A stretch of DNA of 64,000 bases from Taxawa tesnikishii (nom. ined.). Its lineage: Eukaryota > Ascomycota > Dothideomycetes > Dothideales. The notes below the pieces were generated by a model that had not been told where the DNA came from, did no database searches, and saw nothing but the letters and a program-made list of their open reading frames with translations. The translations under genes and the position numbers were made by a program. Numbering within the stretch: the stretch's first letter is position 1; each line of letters opens with the position of its first letter. The DNA lies in assembly GCA_030247885.1 (NCBI GenBank), contig JAPDRO010000002.1:2015930-2079929 (forward strand), read 5' to 3'. Positions 48,201 through 58,134 of the stretch are shown here, piece by piece.

Positions 48201-51200
48201 GGATAGACTTATAAAGGAAGGGAAGTATATTTCCATATTATTTTAATAATCTTTCTATTTATTTCTTTAGATAATTTCCTTTATTAACTCTCTTAATAAT
48301 TTCTTTTATTATTTATTTCTCTACTATTTTTATATTCCCCTTTCGTAATAAGGCCTTTATCTATTTACTTAAGATAATAGTCTTATCTTATTATTAAATA
48401 AAAGCGTAAAGCTCGTAGGATAAGAAGTTTATATTTATATAAAAAGATATTCCTTTTATACTATAAGTTAAAAGGATTAAGTAATAATAGTAATAAGGAG
48501 TAATAAGAAAGAAGTAAAAGGAAAGATACTTTTAAAACCGAAATCTTTAGATATTAGCCGTATTTCCCTTTAAGGAAGCAAAACATATAATAAATATCTA
48601 AATTTATATACTAGACTATAAATCCTCTAGAAACTACGCCCTAAAGTTACTATTAATAACGCTACTATAATTCGTAAGTATAGTAATTACGAATACCTTA
48701 AAAACTTACTAGAAGATAGTATTTCCTTACTATATATTTACTAAAGTCTAACTATACTTACGACTTACTATATCGTAACTTAACTTACTTAGTAATTAAG
48801 TTATTAGTACTACTAAAGCTAATAATCTTATCGTTCTAATTTCCGAGTTATTTTACCGAGTATTTAAAGAAGTAAAGAAGATTAGCGATAATAATAAATA
48901 CTACTACGTAGCCCTCGACTTAAGTAATAAAATCTCCTAAGAAGAAGAAAAACTAAGTAAATACTAGTTTCTACTACTATAGGACTATTATAAGAAAAGA
49001 ATAACCTTTAAACTAAACTTCTAGGAAGACTTTAAGGATACTATCCGATTAGAAAGACTTCTTCTTAATAGAAGAGATAAGTAAGTAAAAGCTAGGAAAA
49101 CTCTTTATAGCTTATAGTAAATTATAAGAAATATAAATATCTTTTAGTTTAACCTTAGTAGTATAATTTTCTTTAAGATAAGATAGCTAGCTAGAAAGGA
49201 GTTTACTATAAAGTAAGTAGTTTACGCGTTCCTTCGTAAGTATATATATCGCAATTATACTAAAGGTAAAGGTTTTAAAAAGAGTTAACTATTCTAGCCT
49301 AAGGACTTAGAAAATATTAAAGAGTACTCTAAGAGATATCTACTACTTAATTAAGGAAAATATAAGTACTTAACTATACTAGGATATACTATTAATAAGT
49401 AAGGAGAAGTTTATAAAGTCGCTAATACTAAACTATTATATAGTAGCTACGCTTAAACTCTACTTATAAATATTGACGATATAAATATACTTATACTAAA
49501 GAGTTCTTCCCTTTTATTACTTCTAAAAGGAGTAAAACGTAAGATTAAAGAGAAGGAAGTAGAGGAATATAGGCGTAGGATAATAGCTAATATACCTCTT
49601 AACTAGAATCTAAATACTCTTATTAATCTATATAATAATCCTAGTAAATAAAATACTCGCGACCTCGGTAATAATTTCCGTAAGAATATAAACGATAATA
49701 AGATACTTAAGGATCCTATCCTATCTAATTCGAAGGAGGAGGAAGAGTAATATAAGGAAGATATAAAGGAAACGACTTTAAAGAAGAAAAGCGACTATAG
49801 TTACTAGATTAGTAGGAAATATAAAGCTCTTTAAAGGGAGATCGATTAACTCCTAAGTAAGATATTAAATCCTAATATTACTAACTTAATAAAGAAGGTA
49901 CTACGTACTATTAATAAGGACGACGAAGTATTCTATAAGGTATACCTTTTTCGACTCTATTAGAAAGTTAAATACTATATTAGAGCCCTTAGTAGAGAGT
50001 AGCTAATTATGCGTATAAGAGAGTTCTTATTTAGTAAAGCTTTTAAGCTTAAAACTAACTCTAAGACTATAAATTAATTCTATAAGTCTCGTAGGCTAAC
50101 TTATACTTCTAATACTTATAGTCTTTATAAATATTAATATTATATTCCTCTAGTTAAAAAATACGATTATAGAGCCGTTATAGAGTCTATTTTTCTAGGT
50201 ACTTATAACTAGTTTTAAAAGGATAGTACCGTTAATATTAATGTATTTAACTAGCTATTTAAAGAGGACCTTATAAAGGATATACTAAAAGAACTTACTA
50301 TATATAAGTACTATCTTCGTCTTCCTACTAGTTAATCCGATTAAGGCTAGTTACGTAACGCCTATTATAGCTATACTTAGTAAGTTATCCGTTAAGATAT
50401 ACTATACTATTTAACCTACGTATACTTATAGCTCGATTATAATTAATAGTTAGTTTCTTACTTATACTACTATAAGTACGTAACTAGAACTAGTAAGACT
50501 AAATTCTATTACCTAGATAACTATTTAGACTATCTTCTAACTAGTAATAGTACTAATATAATCTAAGGAATTATATTCCTAGTAAATAAGATAAAGGATA
50601 ACTATATAGTCTTAATTAAAGGTATTTACTAGTATTTTAAAGAATAGTAGTATAACGTATAGAAGCGTAGTAGTAATAAGACTTCTAATAGAGTCGTTAT
50701 TCGCATCGATAATAAGATCTAAAGTAAGGAGGATAAAGAGAAGTATAACTTATAATAAGAGGAAATTCCTTATAAAGTTAAAGAAGTACGTATTACTCTA
50801 CTATACTTCCTTTATAGTTTTAACGGAGGACTAGTTAAGAAGAGGGTAATAGTATTTCTATAGTATATAGCTATTAAAGAGGACCTTAGTACTCTAGAAA
50901 TTAATGCTAAAGCTAATAACTAAACTACTTTTACCCTTAGTTACTTAAAGCTTACTTTACTTCTATTTACGCCTTCTAAATATCCTTAGATATATAGTAC
51001 GATTACGTACGCTTTTCTAATAGCCGTCCCCTATATTATAGATAGCGTAGTATCCTAAGTAATTATAGGGCGTACTACGTAAGCGAACCCTTATACTTTA
51101 ATTAAGCGCGTTATCTTTTTTAATACTAATAATAAAAAGCGAAAGAAGTTTATTAATAAGTATTACGCTAACGCTATATATAAGTTCTATATTTACTTTC

Positions 51201-51595
51201 GTATAACTATAAACGCCGAGGCTTAGTACTATCTAATAAAGTCTTACGATTACTATAAGTAAGGATATAGTAAGGTCTCTTTAGATAATAAGCTAGTAGA
51301 GTCTATTAGTTTAGAAGAAAGTTCCGAAAAGGATACTAGTAGTAAAGGTAAAGGAAAAGGATTAATAATAAATATTTCTAACGAGAATAATTCTAGTAAA
51401 AGCCCTCGTAGTAAAGCTTTTAATATAAATACTAACTAGGAGTCTTATCTTAGTTACTTATCTTAACTAGAGTAGTTATCTATATTACTCTTACTAGTTT
51501 TTACCTTCGTCTTTTCTAATAGATAAGTAGATTATATAACTCCTAGAGATATATAATAAGTATAATCTATATAGTACTTAGGAGACAAGTACTTA
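48201..51595 (+). other. Extra 3' region of the LTR retrotransposon with residual coding character
   Basis: About 3.4 kb between the integrase end and the polypurine tract. A second purine tract (GGAAGGGAAG near 48215-48225) marks the start. From about 48,850 to 51,450 the plus strand still gives long stretches with a protein-like residue mix between RIP-type stops, for example KGKGLIINISNENNSS near 51,350. I recognise no domain. It could be a third retrotransposon gene, a captured host gene, or another nested element whose borders I cannot find. Confidence 0.4.
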
Positions 51596-51611
51596 AGGGA
51601 AAAGGGAAGTA
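51596..51611 (+). other. Polypurine tract
   Basis: An AAGGGAAAAGGGAAG-type purine run directly abutting the 3' LTR. This is the expected priming site for plus-strand DNA synthesis of an LTR retrotransposon. Confidence 0.7.
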
Positions 51612-51837
51612 TATAATAAAGTAGCTACTAGATAGTTATAAGTTATTAGTTACGTAGAAGTTACCTTTAATTTCTACTTATTTAGTCCGTATATAAGATA
51701 GTTACTTATTTAATTAACAACTATTCTTTCTATATTTTATTCTTATTTTATATCTTACTAACTACTATCTCTATTACTACTTACGTAGCTACCTTTTATA
51801 GTCTTAACTTAACTTAATATAAGGTTTTCCTACTATA
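51612..51837 (+). repeat. 3' LTR (226 bp)
   Basis: Partner of 40292-40518. The differences between the two are almost all transitions, so they reflect RIP more than age. Confidence 0.88.
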
Positions 51838-53799
51838 CTAGCTAAGTAAAGTAGCTAGCTACTTAAACGTAACCTTCTTATCTTTATATATTACTACTAT
51901 TAACTATAAGTACTCTTATACTTAGTAAGTTAGCTTATATTAAATTTAATATTTAGAGTATACTTTTTACCTTATAAAAAAGGACTACGCCTCGATTTAA
52001 TAAGCTATTTATATATATAGTATACTTTACTAAACTTTACGTAATCGTATAGCCGGATATAATTCGCGCGTAAGAGCGTATAAAATAAAGTAAATTCTCT
52101 TAAACGCTAAAGAAAGTATATTAGTATAATAAATTACGCGTCTTATACGTACTAGTTTCTTTACTTCGCTTACGTTAGTAGTATAAATAACTAAGGAAAT
52201 TCGACGTAGTCGTATTTAACTATTAAAGACTTTATAATTATTACTTCGACTAATTAGTAAGAAGTAACTTAACTACTTTAAGACTTACTATCTTAATATT
52301 ATAAGTATTTAGACTCGTTAAATTAAGAGTACGCGCTTTAACGTAATAAGTTATAATACTATAAAGAGGTAGTTTAACGTAGTAATAAAGCTATTCCTAT
52401 AGTACTAGTATCCTCTAAAGCGCGTCTATAATATAGACGAGTTTAACTTTATAGTTAAAGCGAGTTAGTTATTAAGAGCTTTAATTAATATTTACGAAGT
52501 ATTTAGCTAAAAGTAAATCGGAAGCTAGTAAGAGTAAATAATTATAGTCGAGTATATAAGCGCTACTAAGGAAGCTATATTACCCTTAATTATCTTTAAG
52601 GCTAAATATACTAATATAGCGTAAATACCTATTAATATACTACGAGACTAGAAGTTCTTAACTAGTAGTAGTAACTAGATATTTAATAGTTATAGCTACG
52701 AGTAGCTAACTATTATTTTCGAGCTATTAACGTAGCCTAATAACCTTATAATATAGCGACTACTAATTATAGATAGTTATAGTAGTTATATTACTATAAA
52801 GGTAATTACCTTTTATATAGAGAATATAATTAACTTACTTATCTTACTACCTTATTACTTATACGTACTCTAGCTACTTAATGTTAGTATCTTTACTCCG
52901 CTAAAGTACGCGTTAACTTTAGAAACTAATACTACTTTGCGACTCGACTTAGGCTATATATTACGTATAAAATAAATAGAGATATATATTCGAGTAAAGG
53001 ATAAAGTACTTACTATATATAATATCCTTAGTAAATAGAGAGGCGCTAGCCTTAAGTCTCTAAGCCTTATAATAATACTTAATAAGTTACTTACGAAGCT
53101 AACTATTATAAATATATAACCTTATATACCTCTATAATAACCCGATTTAAATCTCTTACTACTAGATAGTTTTCCTTTAAATAGTATTAAACTATACGAA
53201 GTAAACGTAGCGCTTAACTCGGCTATTAAAGCTACGTAGGACTTACCTTCTCTAGTAAAGTAATATATAAAGTAAATAAGTTACTTTACTAAAATAACGT
53301 ATAGTAAGAACGTTATATTACGGAAGTAACTAAAAGAGTAGTAAGAACTTCTTAATATATAAAAGGCTTAAAAGAAGGAAAGTAAGTTATATTAAAGGAA
53401 AGGTTTATATTTAGTACTTACGAAGTACTTAAAATAGCGAAGGTAACGAAAGTAAATTTAGCTACTAAAAAGCTACGTAAACGACTACGTAAGCGTATAA
53501 TTAAGGAAGTACTTAAGGATAAGGAAGATAAAGTACTTAAAAGTATATATAGCGACTTAGATTCTAACTATATCGTTATTACGGTACGTAAATAGCGATT
53601 AAAGCTAGAGAGTTCGTATTCTAATAGCCGGATACTTTACTTAGCTAGCTTCCTTATAGTTTACGTTAATACTTTTAAATAGTACTATAAATTAGAATAT
53701 ATTTTTATATAGTATTATAGTACGGAGGTAATAGTCTATAATAGTCGCGATATTAGTAAGAGTAAACTACTTAGTAATAGTAGACTACTTAGTAATAAA

Positions 53800-54270
53800 A
53801 TATATTATATATCCTTATTTTTATTAAATAGTTAAATTTTATTTTTCTAATATACTTAGCTAGTAATATATTATATACTAGTAGTTAGTTTACTAAATTT
53901 ACGCTTTATAAAGTACTTATTTAAAAGATAACTTTTAATTAGTCTTTAATACTTTAGTCTTTATATAATTTATATTATTTTCTTTTCCTTTTAGTTAAAG
54001 CTTTTAATAATAAAGGTTTCTTCTTAGTAATTTAATCCTTAATACTTTAGTCCTTTAAAACTTAGTAAATTATAATATAATCATAATTTAGCTAGAGATT
54101 CTTTAAAAGCTAGTTATAATTATAAAATAAATATTTATATATATAATATATAATTATACGCTTTATATACTTTATATAAGCTTATAAATAACTTATATAA
54201 AGTTTAGAGATACTATATAGTTACTAAGAAAACCTTTTAATAGTAGTACTAATAGTACTAATATATTTTA
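53800..54270. other. Spacer between two head-to-head copies of element X
   Basis: AT-rich, RIPed, with no gene and no second copy that I can find in the window. Confidence 0.5.
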
Positions 54271-54618
54271 ATACTAAGTAGTCTACTATTACTAAGTAGT
54301 TTACTCTTACTAATATCGCGACTATTATAAACTATTACCTTCGTACTATAATACTATATAAAAATATACTCTAGTTTATAGTATTATTTAGAAGTATTAC
54401 TATTATTTAAATTTACTATTTCTATAGTATAAGTACGCGTATTATAGTTAGTCTTACTATAATAGTTATAGTACTTCTACGTACGTACTTTCTTCGTAAG
54501 TTATTTAGTACCCTTATTACTACTATTATCCTTATTAGCTATTAAATCCTATACGTTACTTACTATAAGACTTTTTTTATTTAAATATACTTTCTTTTAT
54601 AACTACGTTACTTTATTA
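54271..54618 (-). mobile_element. Truncated inverted copy of pogo-like element X (copy 2)
   Basis: About 350 bp that is the reverse complement of copy 1: terminal repeat at 54271-54345, then sequence continuing uninterrupted through the point where element A is inserted in copy 1 and on to the equivalent of about 40060. It stops abruptly at the direct repeat starting 54619. Confidence 0.75.
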
Positions 54619-57600
54619 TATAATAGAAAGGAAAGGTAATAGTAGTAAGTAACTATTTCTAGTTCCTATTATTATAATAAATCCTAGCTATTATCTTTTA
54701 AAAGGTAGATATAAGGAGTAAAGTTACGTAATATAAAGTTACGTAGTAGTACTTAGCTATAAGAGCGATAATAAGGAAGTAAAGGCTACTTTACTATATA
54801 CTTTCTTACTCCTTATAATACTCGTCCTTTAAGTACTTTATTAAATAAGCCTATTAAACTACTCGTTAAATAACTCGTTAAATAACTCGCTAAATAACTC
54901 GCTAAATAACTCTTAAGCTTTTAAGTTATTATATAACTCTAAGTTATATAAAGTTCTTAATAAAAATAATAATAAATAGCCCTTAGTAATAGTATAACTT
55001 TTAGTCTAGTAGTTTATTTTAGTATAGTAGCTAGTAGTTAGCTTAATTGCTAGTAGCTAGTTTAATTTAGTAAGTAATAGTTAGTAGCTAGTTTAATATA
55101 GTAGTTAATAGCTAATTTAATATAATAGTTAATATTTAGTTAGTTAATAACTAGTAACATTAACTATAAGGAAGTAAAATAAATAAAGAAGCGAGATAAC
55201 TAGCTTAATATAACTTAGTTTATCTTCCTTCGAGTTAAAGTTTCTCTTTTACTAGGCTCTTAATTACGTAAATAAGCTTAGTATCTTACTTTCCTACTTA
55301 TTTTACTTCCTCGCGATTTATGTTATAATAGTTAGTAGCTAATATAGTAGTTAATAGCCCGTCTAGTAATAATAGCTAGTAATTAATAACTAGTCTAGTA
55401 ATTAATAGCTAGTTTAGCGACTAATAGCTAGCGTAATAGCTATTTTAATATAGTAACTATTTTAGTAGTTAGCGACTAGTCTAATATAATACTTAATAGT
55501 TAGTATAGTAAGTAATAGTTAATTTACTAATAATAGTTAGTTTAGTAATTAATAACTAGTTTAGTAATTAATAGCTAGTATAGTAAATAATAACTAGTCT
55601 AGTAATTAATAGTTAGTTTAGTAAATAATAGCTAGTTTAGTTTAGTAATAAACGCTAGTTTAGTAGTAAGTAACTAGTTAATTTTAGTAATATTAAATAA
55701 TTCTTTTACCCCTAAGTTTTTATATAACTTTAAGTTATATAAAGTTCTTAGTAAAATAATAGTAAAAGCGATTTTTAGTCTAGTCTTTTATAGCTAGTCT
55801 AGTAATCTATTAGCTAGCTAGTTACTACTTAAACTCTAGTATTTTTATAGTATTACTTAGTATCTTATAAGTTATAGCCTTACTATCCTTATTTTTAGCT
55901 CTTTTTACTTATTTTAGTATAGCTATATTATAGTTATAAGCCTTACTAATAATAGCGTATTATTTTAGTATTAACTTAGCGTATTCTTTTAATATTAATA
56001 TAGCGCGTTTTACTAGTATTTTTTATAAGGTATTTACTAGCTTAACTATCTAGTTATTTAGATAGTATAAATTAAAAGATTAATAACTAGTATTATAATA
56101 GCGAAAATAACGGCCTTTTCTTCGTAACTATTCTTTCTTTTATAGTATTAATAACTCTAGGTATATATTACTAATACTAGTACTAGTAGTAACTACCTCT
56201 TTAACTAGTAACTTTATAGTTATAATTATAGCGCGTTATATAAATATAAAAGGTCTAAAGATACGCTTCTATTTAGTACGATTAGTTTATTATATATAAC
56301 TAGTAGTTTTCTTATATTACGTATAAATAGTAGTCCTTATAGTAAGTTACTCTTTTAGTTATTTTCTAGTACTACTCTTAGTCCTTCTTATAGTAATATT
56401 AGTAGCTAGTTTCTTAGAGGCTAATCCTCGTACTAATACTAATCTTACTAGTACTAATTACTTTAATATTAATACTACTATAAGTACTATAATAGCTACT
56501 TTTATAGTACCTTTAAATCTAGTTATAAGTATAATCTTATATTTTAACTTATAACAAAAGTAACGTTACGTAAGTATCGACTCTTATATACCTTAGGTAG
56601 GGTTATATATGTTAACATTATAGTTATAAATTTCCTCTAGTAGTATTAAGAAGACTACTTTATATACTTATAACTTATAATATAACTACTTAATTAACGA
56701 GTCTTATTATATAGCGTAATTCTCTAGTAAATTACTTAGCTATAAAGTCTCTTACTCTTTTACGCTAGTATTACTATAACTATTACTATAGCTACTATTA
56801 TTAGTACTACTATAGTTACTAATACTAGTACTACTATAACTATTAATACTAGTATTATTATAGTTATAACCTTAACTTTATAGTTATAAACTTCCTTTAA
56901 TAGTATTAAGAAAACTACCTTATATACTTATATCTTATAACGTAACTACTTAATTAATAAGTCTTATTATATAACGCGCTCTTCTAGTATAATATAATCT
57001 TTTAGTAAAGTCTCTATAACTATAAATATTACTTTAATAAACTTATTTCTATATTCTTTAGATTACGTAATACTAGTACTTTACTCTTTTTATGCCTTAT
57101 AGTAATTACTTACTTAATAAGCTAATAAGGAAGGTAATAAGAGACTACTTAGTTAATAAGCGCTTAGTTAATAAGCGCTTACTTAGTAAGCGCTTACTTA
57201 ATAAGCTAGTAAGGAAGAAAATAACGATCTAATAAACTATAGTTATTACTATTACTAGCGTACTATAAGAATCTAATATTATGCGAATTAGATAGTAATT
57301 TAATTAATATTATAAGCTAGTAAGATAGTAAGTAAAATAAAAGTTTAAATAAAGAGTAAAATAAGTATAAAGACGCGAGATTAAATAAGTAGTAGCTCGG
57401 AAACGATAAAATAAAGGTCCTATAAGTAATTTATAGTATATATAACTAGTAATAATAAACTCGTTTAGTTAATAAATAACTCGTTTAATTAACTAATAAC
57501 TCGTCTAGTTAATAAAACCGTCTAGTTATTTAATAACTACTTACTACTACTATTATAGTTCTTCTTAAGTCGCTTATTAAGCTAATTAATCTCCTTATTA

Positions 57601-57680
57601 TAGTTACTAATTATAGTAGGAAAGAAAGGTAATAATAATAAGTAATTATCTCTAGTTCTTATTCTTATAATAAATCCCTA
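54619..57680. repeat. RIPed segment bounded by 68-bp direct repeats, rich in minisatellites
   Basis: Direct repeats 54619-54686 and 57612-57680 (starting TATARTAGRAARG, ending AAATCCYTA) differ mainly by C/T and G/A. Between them lie several decayed tandem repeats: a 12-bp ACTCGYTAAATA unit at 54861-54912, many TAGTAATTAATAGCTAGTT-like units at 55020-55680, a GTAAGCGCTTACTTA-type array near 57145-57215 and a TAACTCGTYTAGTTAA array near 57455-57535. No reverse transcriptase or transposase words are visible. A large retrotransposon derivative lacking coding sequence, or a subtelomeric repeat block, are both possible. Confidence 0.55.
56542..56617 (-). repeat. Solitary copy of the 76-bp TRIM terminal repeat
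   Basis: Reverse complement of the terminal repeats at 42884 and 43181, same 76-bp length, with a handful of transitions. Consistent with a solo LTR left after recombination. Confidence 0.7.
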
Positions 57681-58134
57681 CTCGTAGAAGTCAAACGAAT
57701 GGCCACGATTCGTTTGCTTTTGCGTGGGCTATAACCCTAAGGGTTAGAGGAACGACCACGATTCGTTTGCACCTGTTGACCACGATTCGTTTGCCTTCCC
57801 GAGCCCCAACCTTCTCGAAACCCACACACTATACTGTCATAAGGTTATTCTCTCTGCATGCCAAACACCACTCATATATATGCCATATACATGGAACATC
57901 AAGGGCGGCGGTCTTAAAAGGAAAAAGATGAGGCGCCTTGTGCATAGGCCACTCCCGCATTTTCGCAGGGCGGCCTCTCCAAACAAAGACCAGCCCTGTG
58001 TCTATGCGACGTGATCAGTACGCTCTAAACAATTGATCCTGAGCATCACATGGATCCTTTAAATCCTTAGAAAGGTAATATAGCTATGTCTGGCCTCGCA
58101 AGTATGGCAGCCGTGAAGGCAAGCCAAGACTCAG
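57681..58134. promoter_or_regulatory. Upstream region of the telomere-linked helicase, with three 15-bp direct repeats
   Basis: The RIPed block ends at about 57690. Three copies of CCACGATTCGTTTGC lie at 57703-57717, 57756-57770 and 57780-57794. Between the first two is TAACCCTAAGGGTTAG (57732-57747), two telomere-type hexamers facing each other. A TATATA word lies at 57875-57880, about 255 bp before the helicase ATG. No coding region seen. Confidence 0.5.

Larger units (their letters stand above)
40292..51837 (+). mobile_element. Ty3/gypsy LTR retrotransposon, RIPed, 11.5 kb
   Basis: Two LTRs (40292-40518 and 51612-51837) are bounded by TATAGT...ACTATA, the RIP version of TG...CA termini, and a 4-bp CTAG duplication lies at 40288-40291 and 51838-51841. 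A polypurine tract (AAGGGAAAAGGGAAG) precedes the right LTR. The internal order gag-like, reverse transcriptase, RNase H, integrase on the plus strand is that of Ty3/gypsy. It is inserted in the left terminal repeat of element A copy 2. The 3.4 kb between integrase and the right LTR is more than usual for this class. It carries an inserted TRIM-like element at 42884-43256. Confidence 0.88.
40270..53666 (+). mobile_element. pogo/Fot1-like element A, copy 2, split by an LTR retrotransposon
   Basis: The right part (51838-53666) aligns with copy 1 at 16450-17155 and 18957-20077, minus element B. The missing first 18-22 bases of its left terminal repeat sit on the far side of the LTR element at 40270-40291, as a RIPed version of the copy 1 end. 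TA duplications flank the whole (40268-40269 and 53667-53668). Un-nested length is about 1.85 kb, equal to copy 1. It is RIPed over its full length including its ends, unlike copy 1. Confidence 0.85.
38571..53799 (+). mobile_element. pogo-like DNA transposon X, copy 1 (outermost layer of the nest)
   Basis: Left terminal repeat about 38571-38641 (TTACTAAGTAGTTTACTATT) is the inverse of about 53730-53799. Removing the inserted element A leaves about 1.83 kb. The left part (38640-40267) encodes a RIP-killed plus-strand DDE_1 transposase: near 39465-39510 it reads LIIDNYESYNSYNF, a decayed version of the catalytic Asp region, followed by LLYLLQLLNISYF. The continuity of the host element across the insertion is proved by the inverted copy at 54271-54618, which reads through the same point without interruption. 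Confidence 0.8.

Noticed and set aside
57145-57535. Candidate centromeric or replication-origin repeats
   Set aside because: They lie within 7 kb of a telomere and look like decayed minisatellites. AT-richness here comes from RIP and is no evidence of an origin.
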